Source: Aristophania vespae
GTDB lineage: Bacteria > Pseudomonadota > Alphaproteobacteria > Acetobacterales > Acetobacteraceae
DNA length: 64,000 nucleotides
Direction of reading: 5' to 3'
Assembly (NCBI RefSeq): GCF_009906835.1
Contig: NZ_CP047652.1
Location: forward strand, 505,001-569,000
How positions within the stretch are numbered: position 1 is the stretch's first letter; each line of letters starts with the position of its first letter. Below the pieces are notes generated by a model. The model was not told the origin of the DNA. It saw nothing but the letters and a program-made list of their open reading frames with translations, and did no database searches. Position numbers and translations under genes: made by a program. Shown here piece after piece: positions 18,845 through 28,474 of this stretch.

Positions 18845-19915
18845 ATGGCACGCAAATCAGAAACTGATGCACAGAAAAAGACTTCCTCTTTGACAGGCCA
18901 GAATAAAAAAGACCGCCCTTCTGTAGGACGGCGCACGGTCCTCTCTAGCGCTGTAGCATTGGGGTCTTTGTCTGTTATTCCATCTGCTCATGCAGCTGAA
19001 GGGGCTTCTTCTACAATGGGAGCGGGAATGCAAAGCCAGGCTGACCCAGTTGGGCATTATCCTAAACCCCCATTTCCAAAACAGCCTCAGCAATGGCCAG
19101 GTTTACAAAGCAAAATGGATCCACGTCCTGATTGTGGAGAAACCAGTTATAAGGGCTCAGGACGCCTAGCTGGTCGCAAGGCACTTATTACAGGTGGTGA
19201 TTCTGGTATAGGAAGAGCTGTCGCGATTGCCTATGCGCGTGAAGGTGCTGATGTTGCGATTAGCTATCTTCCTCAAGAGGAAAGTGATGCACGCGAAGTC
19301 ATTGAGCTGATTCAGAAAGAAGGGCGCAAGGCTGTGGCTCTTCCAGGAGATTTGCGCAAAGAGGAAGTGTGTCAAAATGTTGTTAAAACTGCTGTAGAAA
19401 AATTGGGTGGGCTTGATATTCTCGTCAATAATGCAGGCCGGCAGCAATATTGCGAAGATATTTTGGAGCTGACAACCGAGGCGTTTGACTGGACGCTTAA
19501 AACAAATATTTATGCGTTATTTTGGCTGGTAAAAGCTGCTGTACCACATTTGCCCAAAGGAAGCGCAATTATCAATACAACCTCAAGTAATGCATATTCT
19601 CCAAGCCCTATTTTGGTCGATTATTCTCTGACCAAGGCCGCGATTGCTAATATGACTCATACTCTCGGCCAGCAGCTCCTCAAAAGAGGAATACGCGTCA
19701 ATGCCGTGGCGCCTGGTCCTTTCTGGAGTGCTTTGCAGGTCTGTGGAGGTCAGCCACAATCAGCAGTCGAGAAATTTGGCTCAGAAACAGCCTATCAACG
19801 CCCTGGTCAGCCCGTAGAAATTGCCCCTGTTTATGTCACGCTCGCTTCTCATGAGAGTAGTTATGTAACAGCACAAGTGTGGGGTATTACCGGTGGCAAT
19901 GGTATGCCAGGGTAG
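18845..19915 (+). CDS. SDR-family oxidoreductase with twin-arginine signal peptide
   Basis: A 356-residue short-chain dehydrogenase. The N-terminus holds a Tat-like signal: GRR (R29–R30) TVLSSAVALGSLSV, ending in SAHA|AE near residue 50. After a proline-rich linker the Rossmann domain starts with ALITGGDSGIGRAVAIAYAREGADVAI (TGxxxGxG). The NNAG strand motif, the catalytic serine in TTSSNAYS and the YxxxK pair in DYSLTKAAI follow. It resembles the YghA/glucose-dehydrogenase-like branch. SDRs need NAD(P), scarce in the periplasm, so cofactor would have to be loaded before folded export by Tat, which fits a Tat signal. Start ATG has AAGGAGAG. Confidence 0.87.
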   Translation: MARKSETDAQKKTSSLTGQNKKDRPSVGRRTVLSSAVALGSLSVIPSAHAAEGASSTMGAGMQSQADPVGHYPKPPFPKQPQQWPGLQSKMDPRPDCGETSYKGSGRLAGRKALITGGDSGIGRAVAIAYAREGADVAISYLPQEESDAREVIELIQKEGRKAVALPGDLRKEEVCQNVVKTAVEKLGGLDILVNNAGRQQYCEDILELTTEAFDWTLKTNIYALFWLVKAAVPHLPKGSAIINTTSSNAYSPSPILVDYSLTKAAIANMTHTLGQQLLKRGIRVNAVAPGPFWSALQVCGGQPQSAVEKFGSETAYQRPGQPVEIAPVYVTLASHESSYVTAQVWGITGGNGMPG

Positions 19916-19937
19916 ATGACCTAAAAATAAGGACAGA

Positions 19938-20861
19938 TTAGCTGAGCGTTTGAGTCATGTAATGGGCGATCATTGTGTCTAAATGGGCGCCCCCGCCATT
20001 TTTGAAAATGGTAATATCATCATGACTCGAACGTCCAGCCCTGCCTTTAACCAGATCATAAAGGTCTCCCAAAATTGAGCTCTCTGTAATAATGCCTGAG
20101 CGTAAAGGTTCTATGAGTTCACCAATATGATGTATGGTCGTGTCACGGGAATCGACAAATAAGCGTCCTATACTTATCAAGTCATCATCTGCCTCTCTCA
20201 TATCAGCCTTATAAGCACCAATAAGATCGATATGGGTGCCGGGTTTTATCCAGGCCCCACAAATAATGGGCTCTCGTGCCATGGTCACGGTAGAAATTAT
20301 GTCAGCCTGGGCGCAAGACTGAGCCAGATCAGGCACAGCTTTGACCGAAGGGCGTAGATCATGGAGAGACTGAGCAAGTTTTTCTGCCTGTTCGGGACGA
20401 CGGCTCCATATCATAATATTTTTTAGCGAGGGGAAGAGAGCACTGTAAGCATGTGCTATGCTTTGAGCCATATTACCAGCCCCCACAATTAATAATGTGT
20501 GGCTATTTTCACGGGCCAAAAAGCTTGCTCCGCAAACTGAATCGGCTGCAGTTTTAATGTCCGTTACCAAACGGCTTTCTAAAATAGCCCGGAGTGACCC
20601 TGTTTCATGGTCAAAAAAGAACATACCGCCTTGTACTGTTGGTAAATGACGATGCCTGTTTTCATCCATTACCGTAACGGCTTTAACACCATATCCCAGG
20701 CCCTTAATAAAAGCTGCACGATTAAGTAGGGTCGCTTTATCAGGTCCTAAAAATAAATCACCTATTTCAGCTTTTGGATAATGATGTCCTTCTTTGAGAG
20801 CATTTACAGCTTCATTCCAATTAAGATGGGGAATAAAATCGTTATAGTTGATTATGCGCAT
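19938..20861 (-). CDS. ornithine cyclodeaminase / mu-crystallin family protein
   Basis: A 307-residue cytoplasmic protein of the OCD/mu-crystallin fold. Visible are the substrate-side segment SRLVTDIKTAADSVCGA, the NAD motif LLIVGAGNMAQSIAHAYSA (near 124–142) and IDLIGAYKADMREAD carrying the conserved aspartate. The family includes ornithine cyclodeaminase, alanine dehydrogenase and ketimine reductases; the exact reaction cannot be assigned. It converges on the SDR gene with only 22 bp between the stops and no visible terminator hairpin. Confidence 0.85.
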   Translation of the reverse strand: MRIINYNDFIPHLNWNEAVNALKEGHHYPKAEIGDLFLGPDKATLLNRAAFIKGLGYGVKAVTVMDENRHRHLPTVQGGMFFFDHETGSLRAILESRLVTDIKTAADSVCGASFLARENSHTLLIVGAGNMAQSIAHAYSALFPSLKNIMIWSRRPEQAEKLAQSLHDLRPSVKAVPDLAQSCAQADIISTVTMAREPIICGAWIKPGTHIDLIGAYKADMREADDDLISIGRLFVDSRDTTIHHIGELIEPLRSGIITESSILGDLYDLVKGRAGRSSHDDITIFKNGGGAHLDTMIAHYMTQTLS

Positions 20862-21218
20862 GATAAGGCCTGCTATTGCTGGTTTTAGGTAATATTATAA
20901 AATAATGTCTGAAATAGTCTGAAAGTATGTCTAGCCTGATATAATTTTATTTAGTGTTCTCATGCATGTTACTTTTTTTTTAAAAATATAACATAGCGTA
21001 ATGTGTCTGGCGTATTTTATGCAAGCCTGCAAAATAATGAAGATTAAAAGAGGCACGGAAAGTTAAATATATCGTATTTTTTGGGATGAAAGCGTTTTTG
21101 TAATTATAGCAATAGATAAATGCCAGCTTCTGAAATTAAGTCGTAGCAAACCATTACTAAGCTCAAAAAAACCGCCTTAAGGTGGTTTTTCTTTGAAGCC
21201 CGTGGAAGGGAAAGATTA
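20862..21218. other. 357-bp gap, promoter region of the OCD-like gene and terminator of the next
   Basis: AT-rich, with no gene seen. It contains the presumed minus-strand promoter of the OCD-like gene and, at its right end, the terminator hairpin of the hypothetical gene beginning at 22409. Confidence 0.5.
21167..21190 (-). terminator. terminator of the minus-strand hypothetical gene
   Basis: A 10-bp stem with a TTAA loop (CCGCC with GGTGG, extended by A:T pairs) is flanked on the minus-strand downstream side by a T-run (seven A on the plus strand, 21165–21171). Confidence 0.75.
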
Positions 21219-22409
21219 TTAGAGTGCCTTTAGGGCAAAATATGCTACGTGGGCTTGAAAGCCTTTATCTCCAAAGAGTGTCAGTTCTACTTTATAGGTA
21301 TCTTCTGAGATGGTAAGCGGTACCCGTATTAAACCATCTGCGCTGACAATATCTTGAGTCACGACACATTCACCAAGAATTTTATTGCCTGAATCTGCTT
21401 TGATCTTAAAAATTCCACTATGCTTGATATGCGCTTTGGTGACGTTATGTTTCCAAATTAAAATTTTAGACCACTTTGTGGGAGGAAAAGGCAAAAACTC
21501 GATCACGGCCTCATATTTCCCCGGGCTGAGACGAATATAAGGTCCCCAAATAATATCACCTCCCTCATCACAAGAGATTAAAAAGTGACCATCTTTCCGG
21601 TTAACTTGAGTAGAATGGCTTTGCATGGCAGGGTTATAAGCATCTAAACGCCGCACGTGAGGATTTCGGGTGGCAAGATATTGGGCATTCCGTGAGAAGT
21701 TGACACTTTCGTTGCTTGTAGATGAAGGAAGGGTGTCAAAAACATTTTCCCAACCAGCATTTTCACCGTGCCAATCGTCAGCATCATCAAGGACGTAAAT
21801 GTAACAGCAATCCAGCCCGCTAATAACATTGCGCCGATTGGTAACAAATATGAGAACATTCTCACCAGTCGGAAAGGCACGGTTTATCGCCTTACAAGTA
21901 TCTTCGACGTTTTGTTTAGTAAATCTCCATATAATTCGGCCTTCCGTGTACCTTTTCCACAACATGACGTCTATATCTGCATTGCCAAAAATAAAATATC
22001 TTTTGGGGATAGTGGCAAGATTTTTCATCTTCTTAAGAAGATAGTTATATTTTTCTTGTACATTTATGAGTCTTTGCTCATCTGTACGAATAATCCCTGT
22101 TTCTCTAATCTCATTGAAGGGTTCGTGGTGTACAAACCATGAGCCAGTAGGGGCAAGATAAGGGCATTTTGAATAATGATCTTCAATTTTAATATCTTCT
22201 ACAAGGATTTCTTGGTTTTGCCTGACATATTTGTCGAAAATAATGGGTAAACCCCAAGGTTCTTGGTAGATAAACTTAAAAAATGAAGATTCTGATTTAA
22301 AATTTGTATTTAGCTTTTTTCCAAAAATAGTTGCCGCGTTTTCTATTTGTCTGCCCTGCATGCAAGATGTGCCCGTGGGGATAATAGCTGTTTTTCTAGA
22401 AATAAGCAT
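21219..22409 (-). CDS. two-domain hypothetical protein, N-terminal DUF1796-like, C-terminal beta-rich
   Basis: A 396-residue protein I do not recognise with confidence. The N-terminus IIPTGTSCMQGRQIE has a conserved-looking Cys followed by an aromatic-rich stretch, then FVHHEPFNEIRETG, YNYLLKKMKNL and RYFIFGNADID. This layout recalls DUF1796, a putative papain-like cysteine peptidase family often found near glycan genes. From about residue 290 (GGDIIWGPYIRLSPGKYEAVIEFLPF) a beta-strand-rich region resembles carbohydrate-binding jelly-roll domains. There is no signal peptide or membrane segment. It is a single-gene unit with its own terminator, next to a tRNA. A role in surface-glycan handling is speculation. 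Confidence 0.55.
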   Translation of the reverse strand: MLISRKTAIIPTGTSCMQGRQIENAATIFGKKLNTNFKSESSFFKFIYQEPWGLPIIFDKYVRQNQEILVEDIKIEDHYSKCPYLAPTGSWFVHHEPFNEIRETGIIRTDEQRLINVQEKYNYLLKKMKNLATIPKRYFIFGNADIDVMLWKRYTEGRIIWRFTKQNVEDTCKAINRAFPTGENVLIFVTNRRNVISGLDCCYIYVLDDADDWHGENAGWENVFDTLPSSTSNESVNFSRNAQYLATRNPHVRRLDAYNPAMQSHSTQVNRKDGHFLISCDEGGDIIWGPYIRLSPGKYEAVIEFLPFPPTKWSKILIWKHNVTKAHIKHSGIFKIKADSGNKILGECVVTQDIVSADGLIRVPLTISEDTYKVELTLFGDKGFQAHVAYFALKAL

Positions 22410-22691
22410 AGTGACTCCATATATTATAATAATTAGATAAATAATAATTTTTAGAATAGTTTTTTTATTTCTATATTTTATAGGGCTAATAAAAAATATT
22501 TTTGTTGCAAATGTGTTATGAAATGAGTGTCGGGGCCATTCTTAAATAAAAGAAGCAGGGTTACATATACCGTTCAGTTAATTAGGAATGGTTTCCCATA
22601 AATGTAGTAGGCAAAGTTCTGACAGTCAGGCAATTTAAAAAAGCAAACTTACTTTTAGAAATAGCGGCTTTCTCATGTTGTTAAGAGAGTA

Positions 22692-22768
22692 TGGTGGACC
22701 CGGCGCGATTCGAACGCGCGGCCTTTGCCTTCGGAGGGCAACGCTCTATCCAGCTGAGCTACGGGTCC
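22692..22768 (-). tRNA. tRNA-Arg (anticodon CCG)
   Basis: The reverse complement starts GGACCCGTAGCTCAGCTGG, has the anticodon loop CTCCGAA (anticodon CCG) within a TTGCC/GGCAA stem, the T-loop GTTCGAATC and an acceptor stem pairing GGACCCG with CGGGTCC. The 3' CCA is encoded (plus-strand TGG at 22692–22694). All arms fold; length is 77 nt. It reads the CGG arginine codon. Confidence 0.97.
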
Positions 22769-23011
22769 TACGTAAGTACCCGCTTTATTAAAGAATTAGA
22801 CTTCGTTTGGCTAGTCCTTAAATTAAGCTTTGCTGCCAAGGTCCGATTTTATTACACGGTAAAAGCAATAAAGCTGTTTTTTCAATTTTTTTATGAAAAT
22901 TTGTTAAAAACTTATCACTTGCCTCACATTATCGTGATAAGCCAAAAGTACGGAAAAGGCCTATCTTCCATCACAGCAAAAATCACATAATTATAAAGTG
23001 TGAGGTACAGT

Positions 23012-24637
23012 ATGAAACGGTTCTGCAATCACCGAAATGCCATTGTCAACGAGGCTCTCAATGGCCTTGTTCGCTCATCTTATGGCGCACAATTGCAAAA
23101 ATTGAGTGGCGCTGATGGCATTCAAGTCATTGTTAGAAAAGACTGGGATAAAAGCAGAGTTGCCGTTATTTCTGGTGGGGGGTCTGGCCATGAGCCGGCT
23201 CACGCTGGTTTTGTTGGCGAGGGCATGCTGACAGCTGCTGTCTGCGGTGCCCTCTTTGCCTCTCCTAGTGTAGATGCAATTTTAGCAGCCATTTTAGCTG
23301 TTACGGGTGACGCAGGCTGTATCGTACTGGTCAAAAACTATACTGGTGACCGTTTGAATTTTGGTATTGCGGCTGAACAGGCACGTGCCATGGGCTATAA
23401 AGTAGAAGTTGTCATGATTCATGATGACATTGCTTTAGGTCAGACGAAAAAAGCCCGCGCTATTGCGGGCACTGTTATGGTGCAAAAAATTGTTGGCCAT
23501 AAAGCAGCACAGGGAGCCTCTTTAGAAGAGGTTACAAAAATAGCCAAAGAGGCTGTAGACTCTGTTAAGTCTCTTGGATTAGCACTCACAGATTGCGACG
23601 TTTTTGAGCCTGGCCATCATTGTCGCCTTGGTGATGATGAGATTGAACTTGGTTTAGGAATTCACGGTGAGCCAGGTGCAGAGCGTCTTCCTATGGCGCC
23701 TCTTGATGAGCTTACAAAGCGCGTTATTGCTAAATTAGCCCCGGCTCTTGAAGATAAAGAGCTTGTATTGATGGTCAATATGTTGGGTGCTGTCCCAGTT
23801 ATTGAATCTCAGGCAATTATGGATTCTGTAGCGCGCAATCCTTTTTGCTCACGTGTTAAATGGGTTATTGGCCCGGCGCCTTTAATGACAGCGCTGGATA
23901 TGGTCGGTTTTTCACTTACAATTATGCCAGCTAAGGCAGAGTTTGTAGAAGCTTTGCAAGCGAAGGTTGCTCCTCCTGCATGGCCTGTAATGGTGCCATT
24001 CCAGAGTGAAATTCCCACCTTAAAGGCGCCCAAACTTCCAGAGACTTTCAAGCATGCTTCTTCTCACAATGAGTATTTGGAGCGTTTGATAAAAGAGGGG
24101 GCACGTATTCTTGATGAAAATGAGCAGCCCCTCAATGCTCTGGATGAAAAAATCGGCGATGGGGATGCAGGCTCTACTTTTGCTGAATCTGGTCGTCAGA
24201 TTTTTAGGGCTTTAGATAAGCTGCCTTTAAATTCGCCAAAAGAATTATGTGAGACAATTAGTAACCTTCTGGCGCGTTACTCCGGTGGTTCAAGCGGTGT
24301 GTTGCTGTCGATTTTATTTTCAGCAGCTGGGCAGAATGAAGATTGGAAAGAGGGTCTGTTGCAGGGTGTGAAGCTTATGCAGCATTATGGCGGGGCTTCT
24401 TTGGGAGACCGCACCATGATTGATGCCCTGGTTCCTGCCTTAGAGGCGCTTAAACAAACTGGCAAGCTTGAAGACGCTGCTCAAGCCGCACGTGCCGGTG
24501 CTGAGCGGACTAAATTAATGAAAGCAAGAGCTGGTCGTGCAGCTTACGTACCAGAAGAGCAATTACGTTCTATCCCTGACCCAGGGGCAGAAGCGATTGC
24601 ACGCTTGTTAGAAGGGCTAAGTAAAGCTCTTTCTTAA
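23012..24637 (+). CDS. dhaK: dihydroxyacetone kinase, ATP-dependent, fused DhaK-DhaL
   Basis: Phosphorylates dihydroxyacetone to DHAP. The DhaK domain (about 1–330) shows VISGGGSGHEPAHAGFVGEGML and the substrate-binding histidine in GLGIHGEPG (near 218). The DhaL domain (about 350–541) shows LDEKIGDGDAGSTFAESG, whose aspartates bind Mg-ATP, and YSGGSSGVLLSI. This single-chain form matches the Citrobacter-type ATP-using kinase rather than the PTS form. I chose ATG 23012 over an in-frame GTG at 23000 because GAGG sits 6–7 bp before it. Together with gldA (12120) it would complete glycerol to DHAP. Confidence 0.94.
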   Translation: MKRFCNHRNAIVNEALNGLVRSSYGAQLQKLSGADGIQVIVRKDWDKSRVAVISGGGSGHEPAHAGFVGEGMLTAAVCGALFASPSVDAILAAILAVTGDAGCIVLVKNYTGDRLNFGIAAEQARAMGYKVEVVMIHDDIALGQTKKARAIAGTVMVQKIVGHKAAQGASLEEVTKIAKEAVDSVKSLGLALTDCDVFEPGHHCRLGDDEIELGLGIHGEPGAERLPMAPLDELTKRVIAKLAPALEDKELVLMVNMLGAVPVIESQAIMDSVARNPFCSRVKWVIGPAPLMTALDMVGFSLTIMPAKAEFVEALQAKVAPPAWPVMVPFQSEIPTLKAPKLPETFKHASSHNEYLERLIKEGARILDENEQPLNALDEKIGDGDAGSTFAESGRQIFRALDKLPLNSPKELCETISNLLARYSGGSSGVLLSILFSAAGQNEDWKEGLLQGVKLMQHYGGASLGDRTMIDALVPALEALKQTGKLEDAAQAARAGAERTKLMKARAGRAAYVPEEQLRSIPDPGAEAIARLLEGLSKALS

Positions 24638-24640
24638 ATA

Positions 24641-25651
24641 TTAAGGTATATTTTGCCAGGAGGCGGCTGCAAAGTCTCCTCCAGAAGGCAAGAATTTTTG
24701 TGGGGTGAATAGCCAGGAAATTATGTCTTGGCTCACCCCATTTTTGTCTCTGCTTAAAAGATGATAGCTGTAATCAAGCTCGTCGATGCGTGCATTTTTC
24801 GGCAAATTTTGCAAAAGAGTAACGTAAGCGTGGCGAGGGACGAATTGATCACGTGACCCAAATATGACCAAAAGTGGCATTGGAGCTTTTGAGGTTTGGC
24901 TGGTTGCTTTTGCCATAAGCTTTGTCAGACCATAAAGTGCATGAATGGTTGTGTCATGGCGCGTGAGAGGGTCGAAATATAAACGACGTAGGGCAGGGTA
25001 ATTATCTGTCGCAATATGATGTCCCGGGACATCAGATTCAGTCATGAGTAGATCGGGGGTAATGCCATCCCATAAGGTTAAGGCCATATCTAAAATTGGA
25101 TTGAGCTCCATAATAGCGGGAGCGAGAAGAATTGTTCCTGAAAGATATGGATTATGTTGGGCGCTTAATAGGGCCAAAGCACCTCCCATACTTTCTCCCA
25201 TAAGATAAAGAGGGATTGTAGGGTAATGGTTATGGAGCCATTCAGTCTCTTCCCTTACATCTTGGGTCAAGCGTTTGGCTGAAGACCATCTGATAGAAGG
25301 CTGGGTTCCGCCAAACCCTCTAATATCAGGTGCAATAAGAGCAATATTTTTTTGTGTTAGGGCTGGCGCCAAAAACTCCCAACCATCGCGGCTATCGTTA
25401 AAGCCATGAAGAGCTAAAATATAAATACGTATTTTCTGCCCTGGGGGAGGGAGGTAAAAACGCATGGGAATTAAAGCGCCGTCGCTCATTTTGAGAGTAA
25501 GATCGGGCTTGATAAGAGCGCTTTCCTGAGCATTATGTGGCAAATGAGAGGGGGTTGGTGGGGTAGTGCAGCCTGCAAGGCACATAAAAAAGAGTGTCAG
25601 AACGATAAAGAGTCGTTTTGAGTTGGGGGAGAATGCGCTTATCATAGGCAA
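24641..25651 (-). CDS. alpha/beta-hydrolase lipoprotein (monoacylglycerol-lipase-like)
   Basis: A 336-residue serine hydrolase. The N-terminus has a lipoprotein signal with lipobox LAGC (Cys near 28), so it is likely anchored to a membrane facing the periplasm. The fold markers are ALHGFNDSRDGWEFLAPAL (oxyanion region), the nucleophile elbow GESMGGALALLSA, and a late Asp/His region (VIFGSRDQFVPRHA, then YSYHLL). This resembles the lysophospholipase/monoglyceride lipase group. Its stop lies 3 bp from the dhaK stop on the other strand, with no room for a terminator. Confidence 0.86.
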   Translation of the reverse strand: MPMISAFSPNSKRLFIVLTLFFMCLAGCTTPPTPSHLPHNAQESALIKPDLTLKMSDGALIPMRFYLPPPGQKIRIYILALHGFNDSRDGWEFLAPALTQKNIALIAPDIRGFGGTQPSIRWSSAKRLTQDVREETEWLHNHYPTIPLYLMGESMGGALALLSAQHNPYLSGTILLAPAIMELNPILDMALTLWDGITPDLLMTESDVPGHHIATDNYPALRRLYFDPLTRHDTTIHALYGLTKLMAKATSQTSKAPMPLLVIFGSRDQFVPRHAYVTLLQNLPKNARIDELDYSYHLLSRDKNGVSQDIISWLFTPQKFLPSGGDFAAASWQNIP

Positions 25652-25690
25652 TAGTTTATATCTGATATTATCTTAAGGGCGAGCAGGAGA

Positions 25691-28455
25691 ATGAATATGA
25701 CGTCAGAAAAAGATCATGTCGTCTTGGTAGATGGATCTGGCTTTATATTCAGAGCTTTCCATGCTTTGCCTCCTATGAGCAGTCCTGACGGCACGCCTGT
25801 TAATGCTGTTTATGGTTTTACCAATATGCTGTCGCGTTTGCTGAAAGAGCATAAAGGCCATTCAGTTGCCGTTATTTTTGATGCATCTCGCCAAACATTT
25901 CGAAATGAAATCTATCCCGATTACAAAGCACATCGTCCCCTCCGCCAGAAGATCTCGTGCCGCAATTTTCTCTTATTCGAGAGGCGACAGAAGCTTTTAA
26001 TATTTTAGCTATTGAGTTGCCTGGATGGGAAGCTGATGATCTTTTAGCAACTTATGCCCGTCATGCTGTTGCAGAGGGCAAGCACTGTACTATTATTTCT
26101 TCTGATAAGGATTTAATGCAGCTTGTGCGCCCTGGCGTTGAGCTGATGGACCCGATTAAGCAAAAACCGATCCGTGAAGCAGAGGTAGAAGCCAAATTTG
26201 GCGTCCATCCTTCCCAGGTGGTTGAAGTGCAAGCCTTAATGGGCGATCCGACCGATAATGTACCGGGGGTTCCTGGTATAGGCCCCAAAGGGGCGGCGCA
26301 GCTTATTTCGGAATATGGAAATTTAGAGGCTGTATTAGAGGCTGCGCCTTCAATGAAACAGTCTAAAAGGCGGCAAAATCTTATAGATCATGCTGAGGCT
26401 GCCCGTATTTCACGTAAGCTGGTCTTATTAGCTGATGATGTGCCGGTGCCTTATAATCTCGATGAGATGCGTTATCAGGAGCCCAATTCTGAGACCTTGC
26501 GCCCATGGCTAGAGAAAATGGGTTTTGGTTCTATTTTGCAGCGTCTGGGCTTAAAGAATGGGGCATCTGCGGTTTCTTCATTACATTCGGCAGCTAAGGC
26601 ACCTTTTCAAAAAGAAGCTGGCAAAGAAGCTGCTGCTTTTGGACCTTATGAGACTGTTACAACGCTTGATGCTCTCAAAAATTGGGTGAAGGCAGCACAG
26701 GAAAAGGGGGTGGTTGCTGTTGATACAGAAACAGATAGCCTCAACGCACGTGCAGCGCAGTTAGTGGGTGTATCTCTGGCTATAGAAGCCGGGAAAGCAT
26801 GTTACATTCCTTTACGCCATGAAGGAACGTTGGAAGCCCCAGCAGGTCAGCAATTAGAGGTGGAAGATGTTATCAAGACATTAACGCCCCTCATGGCTGA
26901 TGACACGGTATTAAAGCTTTTTCAGAACGCCAAATATGACCTGACAGTCTTTAATAATGTAGGTCTGACGCAAATCTCGCCTATAGATGACACAATGCTC
27001 CTTTCTTATGTGCAGTCAGCTGGTGAGCATGGTCAGGGGATGGATGAGCTATCACGCCTTCATCTTGATCATAGCCCTATTGCTTATGATGATGTTACGG
27101 GCAAGGGCCGTCAGCGTATTCCTTTTGCACAAGTGCCTATTGATCGCGCAACAGCCTATGCCGCCGAAGATGCCGACGTCACTTTCAGATTATGGGAAGT
27201 TCTTCGTCCGTCATTATTGGCATATAAAGCTGTGGCTTTATATGAAATGACTGAGCGGCCCCTCATTAATGTGCTTACAAGAATGGAGACTGAGGGTGTC
27301 AGGGTTGATGCCCAGGATCTGCGGGATATGTCCGCAGAGTTTAGTAGGCGGATGGCGCAGATGGAGCAGGAGCTTCATCAACTGGCCGGGCGTGAATTTA
27401 ATGTAGGTTCGCCTAAACAATTAGGTGAAATCCTTTTTGATGAAATGCAACTTGCGGGCGGTAAAAGAACAAAAAATGGTAGTTGGGGTACAGATTCCTC
27501 TGCCTTAGAAGCGCTTGCTGAGCAGGGGCATGAAATTCCTGCAAAAATTCTTGCATGGCGGCAATTGGCCAAACTCAAATCGACCTATGCAGATGCTCTT
27601 GTAAAATTAATGGATCCGCAAACGCAGCGTGTTCATACAACGTTTCAAATGGCAATTACGACCACAGGGCGTCTTTCTTCTAACGAGCCAAACTTACAGA
27701 ATATTCCTATTCGGACAGAGGAAGGAGGCCGTATCCGCAAGGCCTTTATTGCCTCACCAGGTCATGTGCTGGTTTCTGCAGATTATAGCCAGATCGAACT
27801 GCGTTTATTAGCTCATGTTGCTAAAATCGAACCTTTGATTGAAGCATTCCAGCTAGGGCAGGATATTCACGCTCGTACAGCCTCTGAGGTATTTGGTGTA
27901 CCGCTTGAATCGATGGACTCTGTAACGCGGCGGCGGGCCAAAGCGATTAATTTTGGTATTATTTATGGCATTTCAGCCTTTGGCCTTGCCAGACAGTTAC
28001 AGATCTCACCTGGAGAGGCTAAAAGCTATATAGATACTTATTTCAAGCGTTATCCCGGTATTCGCGCTTATATGGAAAGAGTAAAAGAAGAAGCGCGTGA
28101 AAATGGCTTTGTTACGTCACCTTTCGGGAGGCGTTGCTATGTTCCAGGGATTAAGGAACGTAATGCGGCAAAACGTGCCTATGCAGAGCGTCAGGCGATT
28201 AATGCCCCATTACAGGGTGGGGCAGCTGACATTATCAAGCGTGCTATGATTCGTGTTGATAGGCTCATTTCTGAAAAACATTTGCCAGCGCAAATGGTGC
28301 TACAAGTTCATGATGAGTTGCTGTTTGAAGTCAAACAGGAAAATGCTCAAGAATTTGCAAAACTTGTTCAAAAAGAAATGGAGAGTGTTGTTCAACTTGA
28401 TGTTGCCTTGGCTGTAGAAACAGGCATAGGCCCTAATTGGGCAGAAGCTCATTAA
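25691..28455 (+). pseudogene. polA: DNA polymerase I, reading frame broken by a single-base deletion in a C-run
   Basis: Frames 25691–26008 and 25957–28455 are one gene. The first holds the start of the 5'-3' exonuclease domain (VLVDGSGFIFRAFHALPPM) up to YKAHRP; the second continues at PEDLVPQFSLIREATEAF. Adding one C to CCCC at 25937–25940 restores Y-K-A-H-R-P-P-P-P-E-D and a ~921-residue protein. The proofreading domain keeps VDTETDSL, NAKYD and the YAAEDADVT motif. The polymerase domain keeps SADYSQIELR (motif A), RRRAKAINFGIIYG (B) and LQVHDELLFEV (C). Everything downstream of the break is intact, which argues for a sequencing error or a very recent mutation. Pol I fills repair gaps and removes Okazaki primers. 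Confidence 0.93.
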
Positions 28456-28474
28456 AAAGGATGAAAATAAAATT

